Assembly: GCA_024401925.1 (NCBI GenBank)
Contig: JAKSKD010000001.1
Coordinates: 62,001 to 126,000 of the forward strand
DNA length: 64,000 nucleotides
Direction of reading: 5' to 3'
Source: Bacteroidales bacterium
Lineage (GTDB): Bacteria > Bacteroidota > Bacteroidia > Bacteroidales > UBA932
Every line of letters starts with the position of its first letter. Position 1 is the stretch's first letter. The translations under genes and the position numbers were made by a program. Below are positions 1 through 9,441 of this stretch, piece by piece. The notes below the pieces were generated by a model. That model saw only the letters and a program-made list of their open reading frames with translations. It was not told the origin of the DNA and did no database searches.

Positions 1-1
1 G

Positions 2-1489
2 CCATATACGCAGATTCTCAGTATGAACACCAACGTGATGACCGACCATAATCGTAACATGTACCCGAATCCCGATATCAATGAAACCTGCTGCGCATAT
101 AATCTGGCAAAACTCACCAAAGACCTGAACTGCTACGATCCTGACGATGCAAGGTATATGGACTACTATGAGAGAGTTCTGTACAACCAGCTTGTAGGCT
201 CCGTCCATCCGGAGCACTATATGACCACATACCAGTATGCTGTCGGAATGAACGCCGCGAAGGAGTTCGGCAACGAGACTCCGCAATCAACATGCTGCGG
301 TGGCACAGGTTCCGAGAATCACGTAAAGTATCAGGAGGCAGCTTATTTCGTCTCCGACGACACTGTCTGGGTGGGGCTCTATATGCCTACCGAGGCTGAC
401 TGGAAGGCCAAAGGAATCACCCTCGTCCAGGATTGCCTCTGGCCTGCTGAGAGGTCCGTAATCAGAGTCAAGGGCGGCGAAGCTGATTTTACCCTCAAGC
501 TGCGTGTTCCTTATTGGGCTACTGAAGGATTCGACGTGAAACTCAATGGCGTGTCTGTCGCTCCTTCATATCAGCCTTGCTCTTATGTCGCTGTGCCTAA
601 GCTTCATTGGACCGCTTCCGATGTCGTGGAGGTGGTGATGCCGTTCGGCAAGCACATAAACTTCGGCCCTGACAAGATGGATCTTGCCGCCACCGATGTG
701 AACGAGACCGCCACCCCGTTCGACCCTCAATGGGTGGGGACGGTAATGTACGGGCCGCTTGCAATGGCTACCAGGGACGTGACCAGCTGGTTTGACGCCG
801 ACATCAGTCTCAGTTCCGATCTCAAGGAAATCAAGCTCGAGGGTCATACTAACGATGCAGGCTTCAATGGAAACCTCTATACACTCAGCATAAATGGGTT
901 GCATTTCCAGCCTGACTACTGGCAGACTGAGAATTCGACGCACTACCTGCGTCTCAACGTTCAGAACGGACCTAAGAAAAAAATCAAGGCCGGCAAGGTC
1001 GATAAGTCCGCCCTCCAGCAGGCTGTAGCCCTGGCCGTTGAGAGGAAGACGGCTCAGGAAGCATGGGAGGCCATGGCTGTCAAGGTCCCTGAATTCGCTC
1101 CTTGGGCTTCTAACGGATACGCCCGCCTCATGGAGAAGATGCAACGCGCCGAAGAAGTTCTGTCTATGAGAAAGAAGGACGTGACACCAGCCAAGATTGC
1201 CGCAGCCCTTTCATCCCTGAATATGGCAATCAACACCATGCGCCCCGGCAATCTCGCGGAACCTGAGGATCTGGATGCGCTGTTCCCGCTTCTGATGGAC
1301 TCCAGATACAACATCAATGACAAGACCACTGAACTTCGTGAAGCTATTGACTACGGCGAAATGGTAGTCCAGTATGTAAATGACGGCAGTGGAACAAAGG
1401 ACCTGATAGACAAAGCAATAATCCGGCTCAGAAAAGCCAGGGAAGAAATGGGAGTTGCAGCAGAAACAAACATTGGAATGTATCTGTAG
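2..1489 (+). CDS. GH127 (DUF1680) beta-L-arabinofuranosidase, 5' truncated by window edge
   Basis: The reading frame is open from base 2, so the gene begins before the window and at least 495 residues are present. Counting from the Met at base 23, NETCC (Glu21, Cys23, Cys24) and STCCGGTG (Cys91, Cys92) are the two signatures of GH127. In characterised members such as HypBA1 these supply the zinc-binding Glu and Cys residues and the catalytic Cys of a retaining beta-L-arabinofuranosidase. A beta-rich part follows (RVPYWA around 166) and then a helical tail from about residue 330. The (alpha/alpha)6 barrel N-terminus and any signal peptide lie outside the window. Polysaccharide breakdown, probably of arabinan or arabinosylated protein, is inferred. 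It converges on aspS across a long inverted repeat. Confidence 0.88.
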   Translation, partial: PYTQILSMNTNVMTDHNRNMYPNPDINETCCAYNLAKLTKDLNCYDPDDARYMDYYERVLYNQLVGSVHPEHYMTTYQYAVGMNAAKEFGNETPQSTCCGGTGSENHVKYQEAAYFVSDDTVWVGLYMPTEADWKAKGITLVQDCLWPAERSVIRVKGGEADFTLKLRVPYWATEGFDVKLNGVSVAPSYQPCSYVAVPKLHWTASDVVEVVMPFGKHINFGPDKMDLAATDVNETATPFDPQWVGTVMYGPLAMATRDVTSWFDADISLSSDLKEIKLEGHTNDAGFNGNLYTLSINGLHFQPDYWQTENSTHYLRLNVQNGPKKKIKAGKVDKSALQQAVALAVERKTAQEAWEAMAVKVPEFAPWASNGYARLMEKMQRAEEVLSMRKKDVTPAKIAAALSSLNMAINTMRPGNLAEPEDLDALFPLLMDSRYNINDKTTELREAIDYGEMVVQYVNDGSGTKDLIDKAIIRLRKAREEMGVAAETNIGMYL

Positions 1490-1512
1490 TCTGGCAAAAG
1501 AGAGAAAAAACA

Positions 1513-1646
1513 GAGCGCGGAAGGCCGGCTTGTCCTGAAACCTTCCGCGCTTCGCGCTTCATCCAGTCATTCGCTTCGCTCATGCCAGCCGCTCACGAGG
1601 CCGCGGCCGGCCACGGGTTTCCGGGACAAGCCGGCCTTCCGCGCTC
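1513..1646. repeat. GC-rich 134-bp element with perfect 23-bp inverted repeat ends
   Basis: Bases 1513-1535 and 1624-1646 are exact reverse complements (23 bp). The 88-base middle is also GC-rich. A second pairing competes with the first: 1514-1524 pairs with 1541-1551 over 11 bp, using part of the left arm. The element lies between the convergent GH127 and aspS genes. Read on the minus strand the end of the structure is followed by a T6 run (1505-1510), so it may terminate aspS transcription. The size and layout also fit a REP- or MITE-like dispersed palindrome, which one window cannot show. Confidence 0.8.
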
Positions 1647-1672
1647 CATAATATAAATATATACCTATAAAT

Positions 1673-3412
1673 CTATTCGCCAGCGCGAACGTCTATCTGC
1701 AGTTCATCAAGCTGCTCCCGGTCAATCTTTGACGGAGAATCAATCATCACATCGCGTCCCTGATTGTTCTTAGGGAATGCGATATAATCGCGGATTGTCT
1801 CCTGCCCGCCGAAGAGGGCGCATACACGGTCGAAACCGAATGCAAGTCCTCCGTGAGGAGGTGCACCGAACTTGAAAGCATTGATGATGAAGCCGAACTT
1901 GTACTCAGCATCCTCCTTGCTGATGCCGAGGACTTCGAACATACGGCTCTGCATCTCTGCATTATGGATTCGGATAGATCCGCCACCGAGCTCCGTTCCG
2001 TTGAGCACGAAGTCATATGCATTGGCGCATACCCTTTCGAGATCCTCCTTCTTGTCGCTGTAGAACCACTTCTCGTGCTCCGGTTTAGGAGCAGTGAAAG
2101 GATGGTGCATAGCGTAGAATCTCTGGGTCTCGTCGTCCCACTCGAGAAGAGGGAAATCCACAATCCAGAGAGGTGCGAACACCTTCGGATCCCTCAGGCC
2201 GAGGCGGTTACCCATCTCGATACGGAGAACTCCTAGCATCGTCTGAGCCTTTCTCTTAGCACCGCAGAGAACGAGGATGAGGTCACCCTTACCTGCCTCG
2301 CAGACACCGGCAATCTTTGCAAGATCAGCCTCAGTGAAGAACTTATCGATTGAGGACTTGAATGTTCCGTCTGCATTTGCCTTGATGTAAACAAGACCCT
2401 TGGCGCCTACCTGAGGGCGTTTTACCCATTCGGTAAGTTCGTCAAGCTGCTTGCGGGTGTATTCTGCAGCACCAGGCACTACGATTGCTCCCACATATTC
2501 GCAACTGTCGAATACAGAGAAATCGTGACCGTGCGCAAGGTCTGTGATCTCGTGGATCTTCATACCGAAGCGTACGTCCGGCTTGTCGGATCCGTAAAAG
2601 TCCATAGCGTCATACCAGCTCATACGAGGGAGCGGGTTAGGAATATCGACGTTGAGGGCATTCTTGAACATCTGCCTCATCATTCCCTCGAATGTGTTGA
2701 GTACATCCTCCTGCTCCACGAATGACATCTCGCAGTCGATCTGTGTGAACTCAGGCTGACGGTCGGCACGGAGGTCCTCGTCACGGAAGCAGCGGACGAT
2801 CTGGAAGTAGCGGTCATATCCGGCTACCATGAGGAGCTGCTTGAAGGTCTGAGGGGACTGCGGGAGAGCATAGAACTGGCCCGGGTTCATACGAGAAGGA
2901 ACCACGAAGTCACGCGCTCCTTCCGGAGTCGATTTGATGAGGTATGGAGTCTCTATCTCCATAAAGCCCTGTTTGTCAAGATATGAGCGCACTTCCTGGG
3001 CAAGACGGTGCCTCAGAGCAAGAGCCCTCTGGAGAGGAGCACGGCGAAGGTCGAGATATCTGTATTTTGCACGGATATCTTCACCACCATCAGAAACTTC
3101 CTCTATTGTGAAAGGAGGAGTGTCGGCCCTGTTCAATACATTGACGCTCTCAATCCTGATCTCAATGTCGCCTGTCGGCATTTTTGGGTTTTTACTCTGG
3201 CGCTCGACAACCTCTCCTTTAATCTGGAGAACCCATTCGCGCCCGGCCTCTATTTCCTGCTCGGTTACAAGCTGTGTGATTCCATAACGGTCACGGAGAT
3301 CGACGAATGTCATACCTCCAAGTTTGCGAGCTTTCTGCACCCAGCCGGCAAGAGTCACTTTCTGTCCGACATTTTCCAAACGAAGTTCGCCGCAAGTATG
3401 TGTCCTATACAT
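1673..3412 (-). CDS. aspS: Aspartyl-tRNA synthetase
   Basis: Charges tRNA-Asp with aspartate in the cytoplasm. The 579 residues match the usual bacterial length of about 590. An N-terminal OB-fold anticodon domain (about 1-110) leads into the class II core with RYLDLRR near 118-124 and motif 2 FRDED at 209-213. The bacterial GAD insertion follows, and motif 3 GFDR is near the end. Leu31 aligns with Leu30 of E. coli AspRS, the form seen in discriminating enzymes, whereas non-discriminating ones usually have His there; charging of tRNA-Asn is therefore not expected (inference). It lies 73 bases downstream of the EF-G paralogue on the same strand, with a hairpin between them. No clear -7 box was seen upstream. 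Confidence 0.97.
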   Translation of the reverse strand: MYRTHTCGELRLENVGQKVTLAGWVQKARKLGGMTFVDLRDRYGITQLVTEQEIEAGREWVLQIKGEVVERQSKNPKMPTGDIEIRIESVNVLNRADTPPFTIEEVSDGGEDIRAKYRYLDLRRAPLQRALALRHRLAQEVRSYLDKQGFMEIETPYLIKSTPEGARDFVVPSRMNPGQFYALPQSPQTFKQLLMVAGYDRYFQIVRCFRDEDLRADRQPEFTQIDCEMSFVEQEDVLNTFEGMMRQMFKNALNVDIPNPLPRMSWYDAMDFYGSDKPDVRFGMKIHEITDLAHGHDFSVFDSCEYVGAIVVPGAAEYTRKQLDELTEWVKRPQVGAKGLVYIKANADGTFKSSIDKFFTEADLAKIAGVCEAGKGDLILVLCGAKRKAQTMLGVLRIEMGNRLGLRDPKVFAPLWIVDFPLLEWDDETQRFYAMHHPFTAPKPEHEKWFYSDKKEDLERVCANAYDFVLNGTELGGGSIRIHNAEMQSRMFEVLGISKEDAEYKFGFIINAFKFGAPPHGGLAFGFDRVCALFGGQETIRDYIAFPKNNQGRDVMIDSPSKIDREQLDELQIDVRAGE

Positions 3413-3436
3413 AACTGAATATGGTTTTTAAGGTAA

Positions 3437-3462
3437 ACAGGTGGCCACGGAGGGCCACCTGT
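3437..3462 (-). terminator. Hairpin between EF-G paralogue and aspS
   Basis: ACAGGTGGCC (3437-3446) pairs perfectly with 3453-3462 over 10 bp, with a 6-base loop. The following bases on the minus strand are T-rich but broken (TTTACCTT), so it is a weak intrinsic terminator or attenuating hairpin between the two genes. Confidence 0.55.
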
Positions 3463-3485
3463 CCGCAAGTATTTTTGATATAAAA

Positions 3486-5597
3486 TTAATCCTCTTCTGT
3501 CTCCTGAGCTGCGTATTCAGCAAGAAGCTTAGTCTGTACATCTCCAGGAACAGGCTGATAGTCAGCAAATTCCATTGAGAATGTTGCAGAACCTGCAGTG
3601 AGGGAGCTCAATGTTGTTGAGTAACGGTAAAGCTCTGCAAGCGGAACGCGTGCCTTAAGGATAGCGAATCCCTTGTCTGCACCCATATCGCCGAGCATAC
3701 CACGACGGTTCTGAAGGTCGCTCATAACTGCTCCCTGATACTCTGAAGGGGTCATGACCTCAACATTGTAGATAGGCTCAAGGATCTTAGGACCCGCATT
3801 GCGGAATGCCTCCTTGAAGGCGTTACGTCCTGCGATGATGAAGGCGATTTCCTTAGAATCAACCGGGTGCATCTTACCGTCATATACGAATACGCGGATG
3901 TCGCGTGCATATGATCCGGTGAGAGGTCCCTCTACCATTCTCTCCTTGATACCCTTGAGGATAGCAGGCATGAAGCCGAGATCGATGGCACCACCGACAA
4001 CGCAGTTGTAGAACTCAAGCTTTCCGCCCCATTCCATATCGGAAACATCCTGGGTCTTGATATTGAGCTGTGTGTCTTTTCCGTCAATCTTGAACTTGGT
4101 GTTGAGTTCGCCTTCAGCCGGGCAGACGAGAAGATGAACCTCTCCGAACTGACCTGCACCGCCGGACTGTTTCTTGTGACGGTACTGGGCTGTAGCGACC
4201 TTGGTGATGGTCTCACGATAAGGAACCTTCGGAGCGAAGAGCTCTACATCAACGCCGAATTCGTTGTTGATACGCCACTTGACGATATTGATATGCTGCT
4301 CACCGTTACCGCTGAGGATGGTCTGGCGAAGTTCCTTTGAATACTCTACTACAACTGTAGGGTCTGTAGAGGCAATCTTCTTGAGGGCATCACCGAGCTT
4401 CTGGTCATCGGTCTGAGCCTTTGCCTTGATAGCGCAACGATATTTAGGAGCAGGATAAGAAATCCTATCGAATGAAATTCCTGAACCAGGGAGAGAAAGG
4501 GTTGTGCTTGACTTGCTGTTCTTGAGCTTGACTGCACATCCGAAATCTCCGGCGCGGAGAGCATTGACTGACTCTTTCTTTGTTCCGGCAACAGCATAGA
4601 TTGCAGAGATACGCTCCTTGTTGCCTGTTGCAGGATCCTCAAGGTCGATACCAGGAGTGATGGATCCGCTCATTACCTTGAAGTATGATACTTCTCCGAG
4701 GTGCTGCTCAACGTCATTCTTGTAGATGAACAATGCGGCAGGACCGTTCTCCTCACACTTAGGAGCCGGAGCAACATTGTTGATGAACTCGAGGAGTTTC
4801 TTAACGCCGATATCCTTCTTTCCGGATACGCAGAATACAGGATAAAGTTCACCGGAAGTGATTCCGAGAGAAAGTCCCCTGTTGATTTCCTCCTCGGAAA
4901 GGGTTCCTTCCTCGAAATATTTCTCCATCAATGCATCATCAAACTCTGCAGCCTTCTCGATAAGTTCGCCGCGCATTTCCTCTGCCTTGTCTGCAAACTC
5001 TGCAGGGATATCAAGTTCTTCGCGTGTGCCGTTGGCGTCCTTGAAATGATAGTACTTCATTGCAAGTACATCCACGAAACCGTCAAAGCTTGAACCTGCA
5101 TTTGTAGGGAACTGAAGGTTGACGATCTTTCCGCCGAAAGCCTCTTTCATTGAATTCTGAACCACATCCCAGTCAGCCTTGTCGGCATCGAGCTGGTTCA
5201 CTGCGATAACAAGAGGGAGCTTGATTGCATCCGCCCTGCGGACGAAGTTCTCTGTTCCAACCTCGACACCCTGCTGTGCGTTAACTACGAGGATACCGCT
5301 TTCGCAAACTCTGAATGCAGAATATGCGCCACCGATGAAGTCGTCAGAGCCAGGAGCGTCGATGAAGTTGATCTTCTTGTTCTGGAACTCTGCATAAAGT
5401 GGGGTTGCGTAGATTGATCTCTGGTTCTGTTTTTCGAGTTCATCATTGTCAGACAATGTGTTCTTGTCCTCGATGGTTCCTCTTCTGTCGATAACTTTTC
5501 CTTCGAAAAGCATAGCCTCAGCCAACGTCGTTTTACCGGACTTGGTTGAGCCAAGTAGGGCTACGTTGCGAATGTCTTTGGTTGAATAATCTTTCAT
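3486..5597 (-). CDS. Elongation factor G paralogue (EF-G2 type) with degenerate GTPase motifs
   Basis: At 703 residues it has the full EF-G layout: G domain, domain II, then III-V with the QSGGAGQFGEV region of domain IV. The GTPase motifs are unusual. G1 is GSTKSGKTT (16-24) instead of AHVDAGKTT. The switch I RGIT is replaced by RSIY (60-63), so the conserved Thr is lost. G3 is DAPGSDDF (80-87), with Ser84 in place of the catalytic His of DTPGH. G4 is NQLD (134-137). From memory, an EF-G2 of Bacteroides thetaiotaomicron translocates without GTP hydrolysis during starvation; these substitutions suggest the same class, but orthology is not proven. It is probably not the canonical fusA, which normally sits in the str operon. 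Transcription likely starts near 5652. Confidence 0.85.
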   Translation of the reverse strand: MKDYSTKDIRNVALLGSTKSGKTTLAEAMLFEGKVIDRRGTIEDKNTLSDNDELEKQNQRSIYATPLYAEFQNKKINFIDAPGSDDFIGGAYSAFRVCESGILVVNAQQGVEVGTENFVRRADAIKLPLVIAVNQLDADKADWDVVQNSMKEAFGGKIVNLQFPTNAGSSFDGFVDVLAMKYYHFKDANGTREELDIPAEFADKAEEMRGELIEKAAEFDDALMEKYFEEGTLSEEEINRGLSLGITSGELYPVFCVSGKKDIGVKKLLEFINNVAPAPKCEENGPAALFIYKNDVEQHLGEVSYFKVMSGSITPGIDLEDPATGNKERISAIYAVAGTKKESVNALRAGDFGCAVKLKNSKSSTTLSLPGSGISFDRISYPAPKYRCAIKAKAQTDDQKLGDALKKIASTDPTVVVEYSKELRQTILSGNGEQHINIVKWRINNEFGVDVELFAPKVPYRETITKVATAQYRHKKQSGGAGQFGEVHLLVCPAEGELNTKFKIDGKDTQLNIKTQDVSDMEWGGKLEFYNCVVGGAIDLGFMPAILKGIKERMVEGPLTGSYARDIRVFVYDGKMHPVDSKEIAFIIAGRNAFKEAFRNAGPKILEPIYNVEVMTPSEYQGAVMSDLQNRRGMLGDMGADKGFAILKARVPLAELYRYSTTLSSLTAGSATFSMEFADYQPVPGDVQTKLLAEYAAQETEED

Positions 5598-5655
5598 TTT
5601 ATCTGATTTTATTAATAATTACGCGGTCATCTGCACCATAATGGGCATATCCTCG

Positions 5656-5663
5656 CAAATCTA
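5656..5663 (-). promoter_or_regulatory. -7 box for EF-G paralogue
   Basis: Minus strand reads TAGATTTG, an exact match to the Bacteroidetes -7 consensus TAnnTTTG. The start would be about 4-5 bases further, leaving a leader of about 55 bases. Confidence 0.6.
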
Positions 5664-5706
5664 CTAAATATAATTCCAATTTCAATGCTTATTGGGTGAA
5701 AATCAC

Positions 5707-5714
5707 TACCTTTG
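5707..5714 (+). promoter_or_regulatory. -7 box for rnhB unit
   Basis: TACCTTTG matches TAnnTTTG. The predicted start near 5718 gives a leader of about 4 bases before the ATG at 5722. It lies back to back with the promoter of the EF-G paralogue. Confidence 0.6.
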
Positions 5715-5721
5715 TTTTACT

Positions 5722-6342
5722 ATGAGGTGTAAAGGGGAACTTCTGGGCTATATGAACGAAGGTCTTTTGGAGGCCGGTCTCGATGAGGCGGGAAGAGGAC
5801 CCCTCGCCGGTCCGGTGTTTGCTGCGGCTGTAATACTGCCGGCCGGATTTTCCCATCCGCTCCTTGACGACTCTAAAAAAATGACGCGGAAAGAGCGCGA
5901 GGAACTGCGCCCGATCATTGAAAATGAGGCGGTTGCCTGGGCCGTGGAAGCTGTCAGCGCAGAGGAGATTGACAACATCAACATCCTCAATGCCTCCATC
6001 GCCGGAATGCAGCGGGCAGTATTGAAGCTGGCAGTAAGACCGGATTTTCTTCTGGTGGACGGCAACCGCTTCCGCCCCTTCGAAGGATTCAGGTATGCTA
6101 CCGTGGTGCACGGTGACGCTACATACGCAAGCATCGCCGCAGCATCAGTCCTCGCAAAGACCCACAGGGACGAATTTATGGTCCGCCTGTCGGAAGAATA
6201 CCCGCAGTACGGCTGGGACAGAAATATGGGATACCCGACGAAGGACCATATTGATGCAATAAGGAAATATGGATTGACGCCGTGGCACAGACGCAGTTTC
6301 CACCCGAAAGAACTTGAGCCCACGCTGTTTGATGATAATTAA
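5722..6342 (+). CDS. rnhB: Ribonuclease HII
   Basis: Cleaves RNA in RNA-DNA hybrids and starts removal of misincorporated ribonucleotides. The signature EAGLDEAGRGPLAGPV carries the DEAGRG acidic pair, DDSKK follows about 30 residues later, and LLVDGN plus ASVLAK complete the metal-binding core. An open frame runs back to a TTG at 5692, but that lies upstream of the -7 box. ATG 5722 was chosen because LLGYMN before the second ATG (5752) resembles N-termini I recall from Bacteroidetes homologues, and because near-leaderless starts recur in this window; 5752 is the alternative. It probably shares a transcript with the S46 peptidase, 12 bases downstream, and mrp. Confidence 0.95.
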   Translation: MRCKGELLGYMNEGLLEAGLDEAGRGPLAGPVFAAAVILPAGFSHPLLDDSKKMTRKEREELRPIIENEAVAWAVEAVSAEEIDNINILNASIAGMQRAVLKLAVRPDFLLVDGNRFRPFEGFRYATVVHGDATYASIAAASVLAKTHRDEFMVRLSEEYPQYGWDRNMGYPTKDHIDAIRKYGLTPWHRRSFHPKELEPTLFDDN

Positions 6343-6354
6343 TACAAAATAACG

Positions 6355-8376
6355 ATGAAAAAGATTATTTCAGTCATTCTTATGACCGCCATGCTGACAA
6401 TCAGCGCCAGCGCAGACGAAGGAATGTGGATGCTCCCACTTCTTCAGAAGATGAACGCAAAGGCAATGGCCGACCTCGGCCTCAACCTCAAACCGGAGCA
6501 GATTTACAGCGAAAAAGGAACTTCCATCAAGGACGCCATCGTCCATTTCGGAGGTGGATGCACGGGAGAAATCATCTCTGACCAGGGACTTCTCGTGACC
6601 AACCACCACTGCGGATACGGCAGCATCCAGGCTCTTTCTTCTCCTGAGCACAACTACCTCGAGGACGGATACTGGGCAATGAACCTTTCAGAAGAACTTC
6701 CTGCAAAGGGTCTTACCGTCACCTTCCTTGAGAGCATGACAGATGTAACGAAGTTCATCAACAAACTTGAGAAAAAATCAGAGGAGGAACAGACCGCCGC
6801 CATCCAGAAGCTCATCGACCAGGCAACTGCAGAAAACCCTAACTGCACAGCACTGGTAAGGAGTTTCTATGACGAGAATATGTACTACCTCATCGTGTAC
6901 AAGACATACCGCGACATCCGCTTCGTGGGAGCACCTCCTGCAGCATCCGGAAAATTCGGCGGAGACACCGACAACTGGATGTGGCCGCGTCACACCTGCG
7001 ACTTTTCTATGTTCAGAGTTTATGCAGGTCCTGACAATGAGCCTGCTGATTATTCTGAAAACAACAGGCCTCTCACCCCGAAGCAGTCCCTCAAGGTTTC
7101 TCTCAAGGGCGTGAAGGACGGAGACTATTCCATGATTATCGGATATCCGGGAAGCACTCAGCGCTATATGACTGCCACCCAGCTCCAGAACATGCTGGAC
7201 CTCAACGACATCAGGATTGATGCACGCACCGTACGCCAGGACCTTATGTGGGAGGCAAGGATGGCTGACCCTGTTGTGAACCTCCAATATGCAAGCAAAT
7301 ATGCAGGCTCTTCCAACGGTTGGAAAAAATGGCAGGGAGAAAGAGAAGCCTTCGCAAAGCTGAACGTCATCGGACGCGAAAAGCAGAAAGAGGCAGACTT
7401 TATGGCCTGGGTCTCACAGAACAAAAAACGCGTTGAAAAATACGGCAATGCCATTTCAGAGATTGATGCTTGCGTGAAAGCATCCGCTGATGCCCAGAAA
7501 GCATATACCCTGCTCACAGAGACCATCTACAGAATTGAACTCGTTGCTTTCTCGACCGCACGCAATGCAGCCGTTTACAAGGATTATAACCTTGCACTCG
7601 ACCGCAAGGAGGCCAGTGCCCTAATGAATCACTACCTTGCCAATGTGAAGCCGGAGGACAAGATTGCAATCGAACTCAACGAGGCTTATCTTGACGATCT
7701 TTTCGCAAACAGTGTCTTCACCTCCGAAGAAAAGATGACCGCCGCAATGGCAGAAGAAGGTTTCGACTACCACAACGACCCTGCATTCAAGCTCTACTCC
7801 GCAATCCGCGACAAGGCCCTCGCTTTCCAGGATGAAATCAAGAAGTCTTCCGCTAATCTGGATAAAGCGACAAAGGCCTACACCGCAGGACAGCTCGAAT
7901 GGAAGGACGGAGAACCTATCTATCCGGATGCAAACAGCACAATGAGGCTCACCTACGGCACAGTTAAATCCTATTCCCCTAAGGACGGCGTAATCTACAA
8001 GCACTACACCACACTCAAGGGCGTAATGGAAAAAGAGGACCCTGACAATTATGAATTCAGGGTTCCGGCAAAGATCAAGGCGCTTTATGAAGCAAAGGAT
8101 TTCGGCCAGTATGCAAATGAGGACGGAGAACTCGTAACCTGCTTCCTCACTAACAGCGACATCACGGGAGGCAACTCCGGAAGCCCTGTGCTCAATGCCG
8201 ACGGCGAGCTTATCGGACTTGCATTCGACGGCAACTGGGAGGCAATGAGCGGCGACGTACTCTTCGAGCCGAACCTTCAGAGATGTATCAATGTGGATAT
8301 CCGTTATGTCCTTTTCATTATGGACAAATTTGGAGGCGCAGGATATCTCCTCGACGAAATGAACCTTGTAAAGTAA
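6355..8376 (+). CDS. Family S46 dipeptidyl-peptidase, DPP7-like
   Basis: Releases dipeptides from peptide N-termini, normally in the periplasm. A signal peptide (about 1-20, ending SASA) precedes a chymotrypsin-fold catalytic core interrupted by the helical S46 domain. NHHCGY holds the catalytic His (His85) and GGNSGSPV the Ser (Ser608). In S46 enzymes the residue 18 positions after the Ser sets the P1 preference: Arg in DPP11 (acidic P1), Gly in DPP7 (hydrophobic P1). Here it is Gly626 in FDGNWE, so DPP7-type specificity is inferred. At 673 residues it is slightly shorter than the Porphyromonas enzymes. It lies between rnhB and mrp, with 12- and 3-base gaps. Confidence 0.93.
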   Translation: MKKIISVILMTAMLTISASADEGMWMLPLLQKMNAKAMADLGLNLKPEQIYSEKGTSIKDAIVHFGGGCTGEIISDQGLLVTNHHCGYGSIQALSSPEHNYLEDGYWAMNLSEELPAKGLTVTFLESMTDVTKFINKLEKKSEEEQTAAIQKLIDQATAENPNCTALVRSFYDENMYYLIVYKTYRDIRFVGAPPAASGKFGGDTDNWMWPRHTCDFSMFRVYAGPDNEPADYSENNRPLTPKQSLKVSLKGVKDGDYSMIIGYPGSTQRYMTATQLQNMLDLNDIRIDARTVRQDLMWEARMADPVVNLQYASKYAGSSNGWKKWQGEREAFAKLNVIGREKQKEADFMAWVSQNKKRVEKYGNAISEIDACVKASADAQKAYTLLTETIYRIELVAFSTARNAAVYKDYNLALDRKEASALMNHYLANVKPEDKIAIELNEAYLDDLFANSVFTSEEKMTAAMAEEGFDYHNDPAFKLYSAIRDKALAFQDEIKKSSANLDKATKAYTAGQLEWKDGEPIYPDANSTMRLTYGTVKSYSPKDGVIYKHYTTLKGVMEKEDPDNYEFRVPAKIKALYEAKDFGQYANEDGELVTCFLTNSDITGGNSGSPVLNADGELIGLAFDGNWEAMSGDVLFEPNLQRCINVDIRYVLFIMDKFGGAGYLLDEMNLVK

Positions 8377-8379
8377 AAT

Positions 8380-9441
8380 ATGAGCAACTTCCTTAAAATA
8401 CTGACAGAAGTCAAGCATCCCGGAAAAGGCGACAGGGACATTGTCGACCTCGGGATGGTCAAGGATATAGACAGGGACGGGTCCAGGGTCATCGTGACCC
8501 TGGCTTTCCCTAAAAGACGCGACCCGCTCGCAGAATATCTTATAGGCAGCACCCGCGCAGCCATCATCAGGAACTGTCCCGATGTCACCGATGTTGAAGT
8601 CAAGACCATCGTGGAGGAGGCTCCGGCAGCAAAAAAAGCTGAATTCGACTTCTCTCAGGTGGAAGGGATAAAGCATATCATCGGCATAGCATCTGGCAAG
8701 GGCGGTGTTGGCAAATCAACGGTTGCCGTGAATCTTGCAGTAGCCCTCGCCCGGCTGGGATTCAAAGTAGGTCTTGCGGACGCCGATGTCTACGGACCAT
8801 CCGTTCCTACGATGACCGGAACCGAGGGGCTCCAGCCTTTAGCGGAACAGAACGGAGATTCCGAACTAATCATCCCTCTCGAGAAATATGGAGTGAAGTG
8901 GATGAGCATAGGCTATTTCGCCCAGCGCGGACAGGCCCTCATATGGAGGGGGCCTATGGCCTGCAACGCACTCAAACAGATGATTCTGCAAGTGAAATGG
9001 GGCGAACTTGACTACCTTCTCATCGATATGCCTCCTGGAACAGGAGACATCCATATCAGCCTTCTGCAGGACGTGCCGGTCAATGGCGCAGTGATAGTAA
9101 CCACTCCTCAGGACGTGGCACTCGCAGACGTGGAAAAGGGAGTCAATATGTTCCAGAACCCGAGCATCGGGAAACCTATCCTCGGACTTGTCGAGAACAT
9201 GGCATGGTTCACCCCGGAGGAACTTCCGGAAAACAGATATTACATTTTCGGTAAGGACGGAGGAGCCCGTATGTCCGAAAAGCTCGGTATCACCTTGCTC
9301 GGGCAGATTCCTATCGTGCAGAGTATCAGGGAGAGCGGTGACAGCGGCGAACCTGCAGCACTCGGCAGCCGTCCGGACAGCCTTGCCTTCCTCGATCTGG
9401 CCCGCGCCGTAGATGCAGAAGCATCAAAGATTCAGGACTAG
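8380..9441 (+). CDS. mrp: Mrp/ApbC-type iron-sulfur cluster carrier ATPase
   Basis: A P-loop ATPase thought to carry Fe-S clusters to apoproteins. An N-terminal MIP18/DUF59 domain (about 1-80) precedes the ParA-like domain with deviant Walker A GKGGVGKS (106-113) and LIDMPPGTGD. Most Mrp proteins have a C-terminal CxxC that holds the bridging cluster; here that position reads FTPEELPENRYYIFGK with no cysteine. Such a form is, as I recall, common in Bacteroidetes, so it may be a lineage trait and not damage. It follows the S46 gene by 3 bases, and its last 4 bases overlap the end of convergent rsmA. The suf genes lie elsewhere in the window (45-47 kb). Confidence 0.93.
   Translation: MSNFLKILTEVKHPGKGDRDIVDLGMVKDIDRDGSRVIVTLAFPKRRDPLAEYLIGSTRAAIIRNCPDVTDVEVKTIVEEAPAAKKAEFDFSQVEGIKHIIGIASGKGGVGKSTVAVNLAVALARLGFKVGLADADVYGPSVPTMTGTEGLQPLAEQNGDSELIIPLEKYGVKWMSIGYFAQRGQALIWRGPMACNALKQMILQVKWGELDYLLIDMPPGTGDIHISLLQDVPVNGAVIVTTPQDVALADVEKGVNMFQNPSIGKPILGLVENMAWFTPEELPENRYYIFGKDGGARMSEKLGITLLGQIPIVQSIRESGDSGEPAALGSRPDSLAFLDLARAVDAEASKIQD

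Noticed and set aside
7621..8676. 351-codon open frame on the minus strand over the S46 peptidase and mrp
   Set aside because: It is antisense to two clear genes, has no recognisable domain and is Cys/His-rich in the way of shadow frames.
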